Assembly (NCBI RefSeq): GCF_024741815.1
Contig: NZ_CP102951.1
Coordinates: 3,300,001 to 3,364,000, forward strand
Origin: Pseudomonas sp. LS1212
Lineage (GTDB): Bacteria > Pseudomonadota > Gammaproteobacteria > Pseudomonadales > Pseudomonadaceae
Direction of reading: 5' to 3'
DNA: 64,000 nucleotides
Below, piece by piece: positions 38,778-48,023 of the stretch. The notes under the pieces were generated by a model. The model searched no databases. It was not told where the DNA came from and worked only from the letters and a program-made list of their open reading frames with translations. The stretch's first letter is position 1. Every line of letters begins with the position of its first letter. The position numbers and the translations under genes were made by a program.

Positions 38778-40097
38778 TCAGTTCAACTGCAGGGTCGAGT
38801 TGATCTGGCCGATGGCATCGACCACATGCCGGGAGCCCATCTGAATCTCGAGGATCACCTGCCCCGCCTCATTGGCCAGCTCCACCCCCTGGCCCGTACG
38901 GCTCAGGCTCGACTGCATGCTGGCCACGGCACTGAGCGACAGATCGTGGTTCTGGCGCACGACATCGACGATTTCCACCGTCGCCTGGCTGGTGCGTGCA
39001 GCCAGGCTGCGCACCTCATCGGCGACCACGGCAAACCCGCGACCGTGCTCACCCGCCCGCGCCGCTTCAATTGCAGCGTTGAGCGCCAGCAGATTGGTCT
39101 GGTCGGCGATGCCGCGAATGGTCTGCACGATTTTGCCGATGATCTCCGACTGCTTGTTGACCGCATCGATACTGCGCGCCGCCTCGCTGAGGTTGTTGGA
39201 GATTTCCTCGATCACCTGCACCGTTTGCTGAACCACCTCGGAGCCCTTCTGCGCGCAGACATCATTCTGCACCGAGGTGGCATGAGCGGCTTCAGCGGCA
39301 GACTGTTGTGTATTGACCTGGCTGGTAATATCACTGGCAAACTTCACCACTTTATACAACCGCCCCTTGGCGTCGAAAATCGGGTTATAGGACGCCTCGA
39401 GAAAAACCACTTGCCCCATCTTGTTGACACGCTCGAAACGACGGGAATGAAACTCACCTTTATTCAGCGATGCCCAAAATGCCTTATAGGTTGGCGAGTC
39501 TCCCTCACCGCGCCGGCAAAACATACTGTGATGCTGGCCGACTATTTCATTCAAGTGATAACCCATGGTCGCCAGGAAGTTTTCATTGGCAGTAATGACC
39601 TTGCCTTGCGGAGTGAACTCGATCATTGCCATCGACCGACCGATTGCATTCATCAGGCCCTGGCTTTCGTGTTCTTTATTGACGCGCTGGGTGATATCGG
39701 CGGCGACCTTGATGACGCTGCTGACCTGCCGGTCGGCGCCCAGCACCGGCATATAACTGGCTTCGAGCCAGATCTCCCTGCCATTTTTATCCAGGCGCAG
39801 GAACGTCCCGTTCGAAGGCTCGCCCCTGGCCAAATCACGCCAGAAACGCGCGTAATCGTCGCTGCGCGTGTAAGCGTCCTCGCAGAACATCCGGTGATGC
39901 TTGCCGCGAATGTCCTCCACTGTGTAGCCCATGGTGGTGCAGAAATTCTCGTTGGCTTCGAGGATAGTACCGTCCGGCGTGAACTCAATCATGGCCATGG
40001 AACGGCTGACGGCCGCCAACTTGGCACTGGCGCTCGACAGCGCCCTGGTGCAACGTTCAATTTCGGCCAGATCGGACTTGCGATGAAAGTCAAACAT
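38778..40097 (-). CDS. Methyl-accepting chemotaxis protein with two PAS domains
   Basis: 439 residues from ATG 40097 behind AAGGAG. Two related PAS domains (about 30-140 and 155-262) each have SMAMIEFTP and ANENF and a PAC tail (SVIKVAADITQRV; KVVKFASDITSQV). The cytoplasmic signalling domain follows, with the hairpin tip ADQTNLLALNAAIEAARAGE and GRGFAVVADEVRSLAARTSQ. There is no signal peptide or membrane segment, so it is a soluble transducer like BdlA of P. aeruginosa, probably sensing redox or a bound ligand. The C-terminal half after the tip is short, as in BdlA-type proteins. Confidence 0.9.
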   Translation of the reverse strand: MFDFHRKSDLAEIERCTRALSSASAKLAAVSRSMAMIEFTPDGTILEANENFCTTMGYTVEDIRGKHHRMFCEDAYTRSDDYARFWRDLARGEPSNGTFLRLDKNGREIWLEASYMPVLGADRQVSSVIKVAADITQRVNKEHESQGLMNAIGRSMAMIEFTPQGKVITANENFLATMGYHLNEIVGQHHSMFCRRGEGDSPTYKAFWASLNKGEFHSRRFERVNKMGQVVFLEASYNPIFDAKGRLYKVVKFASDITSQVNTQQSAAEAAHATSVQNDVCAQKGSEVVQQTVQVIEEISNNLSEAARSIDAVNKQSEIIGKIVQTIRGIADQTNLLALNAAIEAARAGEHGRGFAVVADEVRSLAARTSQATVEIVDVVRQNHDLSLSAVASMQSSLSRTGQGVELANEAGQVILEIQMGSRHVVDAIGQINSTLQLN

Positions 40098-40347
40098 GGG
40101 GCGACCACTCCTTGTGCGAATTCTTTAATTAACGGATGTCAAGTAACTTGATAATGCACCGCAACTTTCACCCACGACGAAACAGCGCCGGACAGAATCG
40201 ACGTCAATTATTGATGTATGGAAAACACTGAAAAAGCCGGGAAGGGTCGTCATGTCCCAGCCTGGCTACGGATATGTCCATCAGAGCATAGCGAGTGATC
40301 GCAAGACTGCAAGCACTTTGATATCACTTAAGACACTCTTCTGGCGA

Positions 40348-40607
40348 TTACCGATTCCGGGCGATCGCGCAAACGATTGAACGCTGTAAATGCGCCCAGC
40401 GTGAAAGCCCCAGCAACCATAACATCGGCCAGGCGTCGCCATTCTGAAGGAGTCCCAACAAGGTTTTGCTCACCACCTGCAAGGCGCCAAGGGTGGCATC
40501 CAGTTGCTCGCGGGTTCGCGAGCCGAGTATCGGGATCAAACCCGTGCTCGAGCGCTCGGCCTTGTGCCGCAGCCAGGTAATCGCACCGCCCGGTGGTCGG
40601 CTGGCTT
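40348..40607 (-). pseudogene. Aldo/keto reductase, C-terminal fragment
   Basis: Just beyond the gntR stop, the reverse strand reads AITWLRHKAERSSTGLIPIL and GSRTREQLDATLGALQVVS. This resembles the NADPH-binding tail of aldo/keto reductases (IPIPGSRTxEQLxxNLGAL). The remainder of the enzyme is missing and the fragment ends in unrelated residues. It is probably the leftover of a deleted neighbour. Confidence 0.55.
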
Positions 40608-41627
40608 TCAGGTGCTTTCGCGCACCATCAATTCAAAGCCCAGGTCTTGGGTATGGCCGCTGCCAGGCTTGCCGTCGAGCATACCCAGCAACATTTGCGC
40701 TGCGCGCCGACCGATGGCGGCTCGCGGAGTGCGGATCGAGGTCAGGCGTGGCACCAGATGTGCCGAGGCCGGCAAGTCGTTGAAGCCGATCATCGCCACC
40801 CGCTCAGGCACTGCGATGCCCTGGCGCAGGGCCTGGAGGATGGCGCCCTGAGCCAGGTCGTCGTTACAGAAGAAGATCCCGTCCACATCCGGATGCCGCT
40901 GCAGCAGGTCGGTGAACAGTTCGCCGCCCAGGCCGATCGAGGACGGGTCCGGCACCATCACTTCCAGCGAAGCGTCGTAAACACCGGCCTCACGCAAGGC
41001 GCGGCGAAAGCCTTCGCCACGCTGCATCACCCGTGGGTCGAGTTGTGCCGCCACGTAGGCGAGTCGGCGTCGGCCGCGTTCGAGCAGGTGCCTCGCAGCG
41101 ACGATGCCGGCCTGCTCCTGGGAGAAACCGACCGAGGTCACGCCCGGCGCCGAGACCAGCTCCATCATGTGCACGCACGGCACGCCACTGGCAGCCAACA
41201 TGCGCCGCGAGCCTTCGGTGCGGTCGAAGCCGGTCAGCAGGATGCCGCGCGGCTGATGGCCCAGGTAGTTGCGGATCAGGTTTTCTTCTTCCTCGATGTC
41301 GTAGTGAAAGTTGCCGATCAGCACTTCCAGGCCACGCGGGCGCATGACTTCGTGAATCGCTTCGAGGGTTTCGACGAACAACTGGTTGGACAGCGACGGG
41401 ATCAGCACCACCACCGACTGACTCTGCGCCGAGGCAAGCGCGCGGGCCGCCGGATTGGCGACATAGCCGAGACTCAAGGCTGCTTCCTGGACCTTTTGCA
41501 CCAGGTCCGGCGCCACCGTGGCCACGCCTCGCAAGGCGCGGGAGGCGGTAATGGGAGAGACCCCGGAAAGGCGAGCAACTTCCGCCAGGGTGGGGCGACC
41601 GGTAGTACGAGAGCCGATGCGGGTCAT
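40608..41627 (-). CDS. gntR: LacI-family gluconate repressor GntR
   Basis: 339 residues from ATG 41627 (MTRIGSRTTGRPTLAEVARL); the longer frame upstream has no support. The LacI helix-turn-helix (TLAEVARLSGVSPITASRAL, about 12-32) and hinge (GYVANPAARALASAQS) are followed by a periplasmic-binding-like effector domain (SVVVLIPSLSNQLFVETLEA; DGIFFCNDDLAQGAILQA). Gluconate or 6-phosphogluconate is the probable inducer. It is divergent from gntK with palindromes at 41671 and 41801 in between, which suggests self-regulation. Confidence 0.92.
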   Translation of the reverse strand: MTRIGSRTTGRPTLAEVARLSGVSPITASRALRGVATVAPDLVQKVQEAALSLGYVANPAARALASAQSQSVVVLIPSLSNQLFVETLEAIHEVMRPRGLEVLIGNFHYDIEEEENLIRNYLGHQPRGILLTGFDRTEGSRRMLAASGVPCVHMMELVSAPGVTSVGFSQEQAGIVAARHLLERGRRRLAYVAAQLDPRVMQRGEGFRRALREAGVYDASLEVMVPDPSSIGLGGELFTDLLQRHPDVDGIFFCNDDLAQGAILQALRQGIAVPERVAMIGFNDLPASAHLVPRLTSIRTPRAAIGRRAAQMLLGMLDGKPGSGHTQDLGFELMVREST

Positions 41628-41670
41628 GGTCTGATTATTTTCGACTTGCAAAGAATAGGGAACGGGCACT

Positions 41671-41685
41671 AAGGTAGCGCTGTCT
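41671..41685. promoter_or_regulatory. GntR operator, gntR side
   Basis: AAGGTAGCGCTGTCT is an imperfect palindrome centred on AGCGCT, 44 bases upstream of the gntR start. It matches the two other sites of the locus. Confidence 0.75.
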
Positions 41686-41800
41686 CAGGCTGGGAGCAAT
41701 TCAAAATTGCGTAACAACCAGTGACGAGATGCACGAGCTGCAACTACAAAACCAATAAAACACGGAGCTAGCGTCATGGTCCGGTCGACTGCCTCGACAA

Positions 41801-41815
41801 AGACAGCGCTATCTT
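41801..41815. promoter_or_regulatory. GntR operator, gntK side
   Basis: AGACAGCGCTATCTT lies 17 bases upstream of the gntK ATG. It is almost the reverse complement of the site at 41671 and has the same AGCGCT core. Confidence 0.78.
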
Positions 41816-41831
41816 CCTGCAGGAGGTACCG

Positions 41832-42371
41832 ATGAATTTCCCTCTGCCCGCGTTGGTAGTCATGGGTGTAGCTGGATGCGGCAAGAGCTGCATCGGTGCC
41901 GCCATTGCCAAACGAAGCGGCGGCCGCCTGATCGAAGGCGACGCATTCCACTCCGCTGCCAACATCGAAAAGATGAGCGCCGGCATCCCCCTCGACGATG
42001 ACGACCGTGCCGGCTGGTTGATCAGCCTGGGCAACGAGTTGAGCGCGACCATCAAGGCCGGTGAGCGGCCGATCCTGACATGCTCGGCACTCAAGTTGCG
42101 CTACCGCGAAACCTTGCGCGCTGCTGTACCGGAACTCGGCTTCGTGTTTCTTGAACTCAGCCCCGAGGAAGCTGCGCGCCGGGTCACCGCCCGCCCTGGG
42201 CATTTCATGCCCGCCAGCCTTATCGAAAGCCAGTTCGCGACCCTCGAACCCCCCCACGGTGAGCCACTGACCCTGGCGCTCGATGCCACCCTGCCGATGC
42301 TGACCCTGGCCGAACGCGTCGATGCCTGGCTCATAAGCCATGGCGCGGTCACCTTGTCTCAATCGGCCTGA
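41832..42371 (+). CDS. gntK: Gluconokinase
   Basis: 179 residues, phosphorylating gluconate to 6-phosphogluconate for the Entner-Doudoroff pathway. P-loop VMGVAGCGKSCIGAAIA (about 10-26), then EGDAFHSAANIEKMSAGIPL with the substrate-binding DxFH, and a lid segment (CSALKLRYRE). Length is typical. It is followed by gntT 83 bases downstream, with its own GntR palindrome in the gap. Confidence 0.95.
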   Translation: MNFPLPALVVMGVAGCGKSCIGAAIAKRSGGRLIEGDAFHSAANIEKMSAGIPLDDDDRAGWLISLGNELSATIKAGERPILTCSALKLRYRETLRAAVPELGFVFLELSPEEAARRVTARPGHFMPASLIESQFATLEPPHGEPLTLALDATLPMLTLAERVDAWLISHGAVTLSQSA

Positions 42372-42393
42372 CGGAAGTTTCCGCCGGGCCCGA

Positions 42394-42409
42394 AAGATAG
42401 CGCTACCTT
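42394..42409. promoter_or_regulatory. GntR operator upstream of gntT
   Basis: AAGATAGCGCTACCTT is a near-perfect palindrome, 45 bases upstream of the gntT ATG and after the gntK stop. Consensus of the three sites: AAGrTAGCGCTryCTT. A separate operator here suggests that the permease gene has its own GntR-controlled promoter. Confidence 0.8.
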
Positions 42410-42454
42410 TACTAGATTCGCCCACAATAACGACAAAATACGAGGCACTGAACC

Positions 42455-43807
42455 ATGCTGGGTTTAGCCACTGATACTTTCTTGCTCCTTGATGCGCTAG
42501 TCACCATCGTCGGTCTGGTGGTGTTGATCACGCAGTTCAAGGTCCACCCCTTCGTCGCCCTGACCCTGGCAGCCATTTTCCTCGGCCTGACCTCCGGCAT
42601 GCCGGTGATCAAGGTCATGAAGTCCTTCCAGGACGGTTTCGGTGGGGTGCTGGGTTTCGTCGGTATCGTGCTCGCCCTGGGTACCATGCTCGGCAAGCTG
42701 ATGGCCGACTCCGGCGGTGCCGACCAGATCGCCCAGACCCTGATCCGCGCCTTCGGCAAGCAGAAGGTGCATTGGGCGATGATGTTCTCGGCCTTTCTGG
42801 TCGGGATTCCGCTGTTCTTCGAAATCGGCTTCGTGCTGTTGATCCCGCTGGTATTCATCGTCTCTCGGCGTTCCGGCGTTTCGCTGATCAAAATCGGTAT
42901 CCCGCTGCTGGCCGGCCTGTCGGTCGTGCATGGCCTGGTGCCGCCGCATCCGGGTCCGCTGCTGGCCATCGGCATCTTCGACGCCGATATCGGCAAGACG
43001 ATTTTCTACGGCCTGATCGTCGGTCTGCCGACCGCCGTGATCGCAGGTCCCCTGTTCGGTAACTTCATCTCCAAGTACATTCCGGGCCACGCCTCCCAGG
43101 AGTTGATGGACCAGATTGCCAAGGAATCGGAAAACCGCAACCTGCCGAGCTTCAGCATCACCCTGATCACCATACTGCTGCCGGTGTTCCTGATGCTGCT
43201 CAAGACCTTTGCCGACGTGGCATTCGCGCCAGAGCACATCTTCCGTCAATGGATGGACTTTATCGGCCACCCGATCAGCGCCCTGCTCGCCGCACTGCTG
43301 CTGGCCTTCTACACCTTCGGCGTGGCACGCGGCTTCAACCGCAACCAGCTCATGAAGATGCTCGACCAGAGCCTGGCACCGACCGCGGCGATCGTGCTGA
43401 TCGTCGGTGCCGGCGGTGGTTTCAAGCAGATGCTGGTCGATACCGGCGTGGGTAACGTGATTGGCCAGATGGCCGTGCAAGCGCAGATCTCGCCGATCAT
43501 GCTGGCCTGGCTGGTGGCGGCGGTGATCCGTATCGCCACCGGTTCCGCCACGGTTGCCACCATTACCGGTGCCGGCATCGTCGCGCCAGTGGTGGGCATG
43601 ATCCCGGATGTGAACCGTGAACTGCTGGTGTTGGCGACAGGCGCTGGCTCGCTGATTCTGTCCCACGTCAACGATGCCGGTTTCTGGCTGGTCAAGCAGT
43701 ACTTCAACATGACCGTGGCAGAAACCTTCAAGACCTGGACCATGATGGAGACCATCCTTTCGGTGGTGGGCATCATCTTTATCATGCTGTTGTCGTTGGT
43801 GGTCTAA
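42455..43807 (+). CDS. gntT: Gluconate:H+ symporter (GntP family)
   Basis: 450 residues with about twelve to fourteen membrane segments. GntP family features are VVHGLVPPHPGPLLAIGIFD (about 160-180), RIATGSATVATITGAGIVAP (about 350-370) and SHVNDAGFWLVKQYFNMTV. It brings gluconate into the cell for gntK. Whether GntT, GntU or GntP is the best symbol cannot be told from the sequence alone. Confidence 0.92.
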   Translation: MLGLATDTFLLLDALVTIVGLVVLITQFKVHPFVALTLAAIFLGLTSGMPVIKVMKSFQDGFGGVLGFVGIVLALGTMLGKLMADSGGADQIAQTLIRAFGKQKVHWAMMFSAFLVGIPLFFEIGFVLLIPLVFIVSRRSGVSLIKIGIPLLAGLSVVHGLVPPHPGPLLAIGIFDADIGKTIFYGLIVGLPTAVIAGPLFGNFISKYIPGHASQELMDQIAKESENRNLPSFSITLITILLPVFLMLLKTFADVAFAPEHIFRQWMDFIGHPISALLAALLLAFYTFGVARGFNRNQLMKMLDQSLAPTAAIVLIVGAGGGFKQMLVDTGVGNVIGQMAVQAQISPIMLAWLVAAVIRIATGSATVATITGAGIVAPVVGMIPDVNRELLVLATGAGSLILSHVNDAGFWLVKQYFNMTVAETFKTWTMMETILSVVGIIFIMLLSLVV

Positions 43808-43816
43808 GCCCCCTCC

Positions 43817-43848
43817 GACCTCGTTCCCACGCGCGTGGGAACGAGGTC
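43817..43848. repeat. 32-bp perfect palindrome (Pseudomonas repeat / bidirectional terminator)
   Basis: CCTCGTTCCCACGC followed immediately by its complement makes a perfect palindrome between gntT and the convergent efflux gene. Its last bases overlap that gene's stop. This CTCGTTCCCACGC hairpin is abundant in fluorescent Pseudomonas genomes. It may stop transcription from both sides, although T tracts are lacking. Confidence 0.8.
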
Positions 43849-45373
43849 AGGCAACCGACTCGATACCATTGCCCCTCTTCAACGAGCGCCAAGCCACTGC
43901 CATCGTCAATGCAGTCAGAGTAACCGCCAGCCAGCCCACCTGGACGACGGCAGAACCGAAGGCCAACCCGGCCGCAACCATCACCGCGTTACCTGTCTCA
44001 CCAATACCGGCAGCCACCACATGAGCCCCGGCCAACGTCTCCGCCGAAAGCCAGGCCTGCTCCCCGGTCAAGCTATCGGGCAGCACCAGCGCACTTCGGT
44101 ACCCAGCCGCCAGCAGTCCGCCGAGTACCGTGGTCCCAAACACCACGCCAACTTCATAAGCGGTTTCACTGATCGCCGACGCAGCCCCCGCCTTGGCCGG
44201 CGGTGCGGCGGACAACACCAGGTCGGTCGATACCGAGGCAATCGCAGCCACCCCGATATTGAGCAGTGCAAACGCCACCACCAATGTCGTCAAGCCACCC
44301 CCGGCCACCGCCACCAGCAAGAACGCGGCACCGGCAAACCCCAACAGCACCGGCACCAGGCGATGGGCCGGCACCCGCTGGGCAATCGGCACGATCGCCA
44401 TGCCGACCACGATCGCCAGGATCTGCCCGGGCACCAGCGCCAGGCTCGCAGCCAACGGCGCCATGCCAAGGATGATCTGCAGCGATTGAGTCGCGAAAAA
44501 CACAAAGCCGACCAGCAATGCCAGGCTCAACAGATTGACCAGGATGGCGCCGGTAAAGGTGGCGTTACGCAAGAGCGAAAGGTCCAGCAGTGGCACCGCA
44601 AGACGCAACTGCCGACGCACAAACGCTACCCCTGCTACCAACCCGACCAACAACGCCGCCGCGGCCACCGGCTCGGCGCCCACACCGGCCAGATGCTTGA
44701 TCGCATAGACAATGCCGGTCAGGGCGACCATCGACAGCATCACGCTTTGAAGATCGACTCTACCTGCCAGGTCTTTGGCCGACTCGGGCAACAGGAACGG
44801 ACCGAAGATCAGCAGTGGCACCAGCACCGGCACCGCCAGCAAGAAAATCGAACTCCAGCTGAAAAACTGCAGCAACACGCCGCCGATCAATGGACCCAGT
44901 GCCGAGCCGACAGTCAGGCAGGTTGCCCAGACGGCCACGGCGACCCGACGCTGCTCGCGATCCTCGAACAACGTACCAATCAACGCCAGGGTCGAGGGCA
45001 TCAGCATGGCGCCAAAAATCCCCATCAGCGCCCGTCCGCCGATCAATTGTCCGGGCGTGGTGGACAGCGCAGTGAGCACCGACACAACGGCAAACCCCAA
45101 GCCTCCCAACAGTAACAGCCGACGGTGGCCAACCCGGTCACCGATACTGCCCATGGTCACCAGCAACCCTGCCAGGACCAGCGAGTAGGCATCGACCATC
45201 CATAGTTGCTGGCTGGCATTGGGCGCCAGGGCTTCGGCGATTTTTGGCAGGGCGAAACCGAGGATTGTGTTGTCGATGGTTACCAGCAGGACTGGCAGCA
45301 TCAGTACCAGGAGGCCGAGCCAGTGTTTGAGGCTGGCACGCGAGCCAACCGTCGCATCCCTGTTTGTTAACAT
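43847..45373 (-). CDS. MFS multidrug efflux transporter (DHA2, SmvA/QacA-like)
   Basis: 508 residues from ATG 45373 with AAGGAG seven bases upstream. Fourteen membrane segments; helix 1 carries the family motif LVTIDNTILGFALPKI (motif D1). Motif A is GDRVGHRRLLLLGG after helix 2, and motif C-like GSALGPLIGGVLLQF lies in helix 5. Members of this group export quaternary ammonium compounds and paraquat-like dications using the proton gradient. A TyrA-like gene remnant lies upstream on the same strand. Confidence 0.88.
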   Translation of the reverse strand: MLTNRDATVGSRASLKHWLGLLVLMLPVLLVTIDNTILGFALPKIAEALAPNASQQLWMVDAYSLVLAGLLVTMGSIGDRVGHRRLLLLGGLGFAVVSVLTALSTTPGQLIGGRALMGIFGAMLMPSTLALIGTLFEDREQRRVAVAVWATCLTVGSALGPLIGGVLLQFFSWSSIFLLAVPVLVPLLIFGPFLLPESAKDLAGRVDLQSVMLSMVALTGIVYAIKHLAGVGAEPVAAAALLVGLVAGVAFVRRQLRLAVPLLDLSLLRNATFTGAILVNLLSLALLVGFVFFATQSLQIILGMAPLAASLALVPGQILAIVVGMAIVPIAQRVPAHRLVPVLLGFAGAAFLLVAVAGGGLTTLVVAFALLNIGVAAIASVSTDLVLSAAPPAKAGAASAISETAYEVGVVFGTTVLGGLLAAGYRSALVLPDSLTGEQAWLSAETLAGAHVVAAGIGETGNAVMVAAGLAFGSAVVQVGWLAVTLTALTMAVAWRSLKRGNGIESVA

Positions 45374-45403
45374 GACTCAACTCCTTGTAGGTGCATGGGG
45401 CTT

Positions 45404-45875
45404 TTAGTCGTTTTGCCTCGTTCTGTTGTTTCCCGGTCCAAATTCGTTCAGAAGAGAAAACAGCCGCTGACATTCGCTAGCCCCACTAGCACGATGCGCC
45501 CCCAACTGTTGAGCTACATCGATCAGCTGGTTGGAAAATGCTTTTTGATCATTGTTATGCATCCAACCTCTGAGTTGCGTCAGCGCCTCTACCAATACGT
45601 CGCGCTGCTCGGCGGCATATGGATTTTCATACTGGATATCCCAATACACCTCCATCGGATTTGACAGAATTCGCGACAACAGAGCCATCATCGTTCGCAT
45701 TGGCGGTGGCGCGACATCGAACAGCGTTTCCAGGTTGGCACCGCTCTTTACCAGCGCCATCCCGAATGCGATCACTGCGGCATGGGGTAATGCCTGACAA
45801 GGAGCCATGGTTTGGTCGTGTTGCTTGACAGCCATCCGCCTGAGCGACATACCTGCTTCGCTCAAAAGCCTCTTC
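45404..45875 (-). pseudogene. Prephenate dehydrogenase-like (TyrA) C-terminal fragment
   Basis: The reverse strand matches the helical dimerisation domain of prephenate dehydrogenases: RMAVKQHDQTMAPCQALPHA, MRTMMALLSRILSNPMEVYW and DIQYENPYAAEQRDVLVEAL. The NAD-binding domain that should come first is absent; upstream of about 45875 the frame loses similarity. An internal ATG could give a short protein, but it could not bind NAD. The fragment lies 30 bases before the efflux gene on the same strand. Confidence 0.65.
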
Positions 45876-45928
45876 AACCTAATCCATATGCACACTCTCC
45901 AAACGGCCATCCCTGCTGTAAGAAACAA

Positions 45929-46294
45929 ACCAGATATTCGTCAGCGAAAACCTGTTTTATTCCAACCCGCGGACAGCACTCAACAGTGCACATATTTCAT
46001 TTTGTATCAAGAAAGAACATCTTCCTACAGCATTCCTACAAAAAAACAATCTAATTAACCGCGCAGCATCCGCCTCGCCACCACCACAATCAATTGATTA
46101 AAAGCGCTTTATAAAACCAGGTTAAACACCGCCCCTCCAATCACCAACCGTCATAAACATTTTGTTCACCCTTGGTCATCCAGCCATAACTAAAAAATCG
46201 ACCCCCTAAAGAGGGCCGATAATTACTTCATTCAGGCGTTAAAGAGCTGCGTTGCAGCATTTGGGCTCATCGAAAGGGCGAACAACTTTTTCGA
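45929..46294. other. Gene-free AT-rich stretch between the TyrA-like fragment and ilvA
   Basis: About 365 bases of low GC compared with the neighbours and no open frame with family features. No clear terminator for ilvA and no tRNA was seen. The local base bias suggests remains of acquired DNA. Confidence 0.45.
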
Positions 46295-47869
46295 TTACAC
46301 CCCCAAAAACAACCGATACGCCGGATTCTCCGTCTCATCCCACCAGCGATACCCCATGCTGTCCAACAACTCCGGCAACAGATGCCGCTCCTCCTGCGGC
46401 ACATCCAGCGCCGCAAACACCCGCCCCTCCGCCGCACCATGATTGCGGTAATGAAACATCGTGATGCTCCAGCGCTTGCCCAGCCGTTCCAGAAAATTCA
46501 ACAAGGCCCCCGGCCGCTCCGGGAATTCGAAGCGCAGCACTCGCTCGTTCGCCCCCGGCCCTGCATGCCCGCCCACCGTATGGCGAATGTGCAGCTTGGC
46601 CAGTTCGTTGTCGGTCAAGTCCAGCACCGGAAAACCCTGCTCGCCCAGGCTGCTCAGCAGCTCGTCACGCGGGTCGGTCAGTGGATGGGTCTGCACGCCG
46701 ACGAACAGGTGCGCGTCCTTGCCGCTGTGGTAGCGGTAGTTGAATTCGGTGATCTGGCGCTTGCCCAGTGCCTGGCAAAACGCCTTGAAACTGCCCGGCT
46801 GCTCGGGGATGGTCACGGCGATGATCGCTTCGCGCTGCTCGCCCAGCTCGGCCCGTTCGGCGACATGGCGCAGGCGGTCGAAATTCACGTTGGCGCCGGA
46901 ATCGATCGCCACCAGGGTCTGCCCGCGTGCGCCCGTCTGGGCCACGTACTTCTTGATCCCGGCGACCGCCAGGGCGCCGGAAGGCTCGGTGATCGAGCGG
47001 GTGTCGTCGTAGATGTCCTTGATCGCAGCACACAACTCATCGCTGCTGACGGTGATCACCGCATCCACATGGTGCCGGCAGATGTCGAAGCAGTGAGCGC
47101 CGATCTGCGCCACCGCGACGCCCTCGGCGAAACTGCCCACCTGCGGCAATACCACCCGCTCGCCCGCCATCATCGCCGCCTGCAGGCAGTTCGAATCGTG
47201 CGGTTCGACACCGATGACCTTGACCTCCGGGCGCAGGTATTTCACGTAGGCCGCAATGCCCGCGATCAGCCCACCGCCGCCCACCGGGACAAAGATCGCA
47301 TCCAGTGCACCCGGCTGCTGACGCAGGATTTCCATGGCGACCGTGCCTTGGCCGGCGATCACATCCGGGTCATCGTAGGGTGGCACGAAGGTCGCGCCCT
47401 GTTCTTCGGCGAGGGCCAGGGCGTGGACCAGCGCCTGAGGGAAGCTGTCGCCGTGCAGCAGCACGTTGCCACCGCGCGAGCGCACGCCGCCCACCTTCAA
47501 CTCCGGGGTGGTGGTCGGCATCACGATGGTCGCGACGATCCCCAGCTCACGTGCAGCCAGCGCCACACCCTGGGCATGGTTGCCGGCAGAAGCGGTGATC
47601 ACGCCGCGAGCACGCTGCTGCTCGCTCAACTGCGCCAGACGCGTGTAGGCCCCACGGATCTTGAAGGAGAAGGTCGGCTGCAGGTCTTCGCGCTTGAGCA
47701 ACACCTGATTGCCCAGCTGCTCGCTGAGCATCCGGGCCGGTTGCAGTGGCGTCTGCTGGGCCACGTCGTAGACAGGCGCGGCGAGAATCTTCTTGACGTA
47801 GCTCGAGAGCAATTGGAGCTGCGCAACGTCGGTGCCCAGATCAGTGGGGCAGGCTTGGAAGAGGGTCAT
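46295..47869 (-). CDS. ilvA: Threonine ammonia-lyase, biosynthetic
   Basis: 524 residues from ATG 47869 (SD GGAG eight bases upstream). This PLP enzyme converts threonine to 2-oxobutyrate, the first step of isoleucine synthesis. The PLP lysine is in FSFKIRGAYTRL (Lys at about 70). The glycine-rich phosphate loop is PVGGGGLIAGIAAYVK, and ASAGNHAQGVALAAREL precedes it. Two ACT-like regulatory domains fill the C-terminal third (IAVTIPEQPGSFKAFCQALG; RFEFPERPGALLNFLERLG), as in the isoleucine-inhibited biosynthetic form. Its leader encodes a short peptide and an attenuator (see 47912-48052). Confidence 0.95.
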   Translation of the reverse strand: MTLFQACPTDLGTDVAQLQLLSSYVKKILAAPVYDVAQQTPLQPARMLSEQLGNQVLLKREDLQPTFSFKIRGAYTRLAQLSEQQRARGVITASAGNHAQGVALAARELGIVATIVMPTTTPELKVGGVRSRGGNVLLHGDSFPQALVHALALAEEQGATFVPPYDDPDVIAGQGTVAMEILRQQPGALDAIFVPVGGGGLIAGIAAYVKYLRPEVKVIGVEPHDSNCLQAAMMAGERVVLPQVGSFAEGVAVAQIGAHCFDICRHHVDAVITVSSDELCAAIKDIYDDTRSITEPSGALAVAGIKKYVAQTGARGQTLVAIDSGANVNFDRLRHVAERAELGEQREAIIAVTIPEQPGSFKAFCQALGKRQITEFNYRYHSGKDAHLFVGVQTHPLTDPRDELLSSLGEQGFPVLDLTDNELAKLHIRHTVGGHAGPGANERVLRFEFPERPGALLNFLERLGKRWSITMFHYRNHGAAEGRVFAALDVPQEERHLLPELLDSMGYRWWDETENPAYRLFLGV

Positions 47870-47911
47870 GAAGCGCTCCTGAAGTCTTGAAAATGCCCAG
47901 GAGCGGGAGAG

Positions 47912-47936
47912 AAAAAACCCGCCTCCAGGGCGGGTT
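47912..47936 (-). terminator. Attenuator terminator in the ilvA leader
   Basis: On the reverse strand AACCCGCC pairs with GGCGGGTT around CTGGA and is followed by a run of T, about 45 bases before the ilvA ATG and after the leader peptide. It therefore ends transcripts before ilvA unless prevented. The sequence GGCGGGC at the leader stop (47952-47959) can pair with the same CCCGCC, giving a competing antiterminator hairpin. Confidence 0.8.
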
Positions 47937-47951
47937 GGGTACAGATGCCAG

Positions 47952-48005
47952 CTAGCCCGCCAAATGAGGAATGGCGGTAATAATGCTGCTTACAGGCAAA
48001 TGCAT
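47952..48005 (-). CDS. ilvA leader peptide (17 residues)
   Basis: A reverse-strand mini-frame starting at ATG 48005 encodes MHLPVSSIITAIPHLAG. It includes three isoleucine codons (all ATT, two adjacent) plus valine, leucine and threonine. It sits 12 bases downstream of the predicted transcription start and stops within the segment that can form the antiterminator. Ribosome stalling at the ATT codons when charged tRNA-Ile is scarce would favour read-through into ilvA. Attenuation is an inference from the arrangement. Confidence 0.7.
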   Translation of the reverse strand: MHLPVSSIITAIPHLAG

Positions 48006-48023
48006 TGAATAAGTCATGGCTGG

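Noticed and set aside
43835..45115. 426-codon forward open frame, His/Arg/Gln-rich
   Set aside because: Antisense to the DHA2 efflux gene, which has clear membrane segments and motifs.
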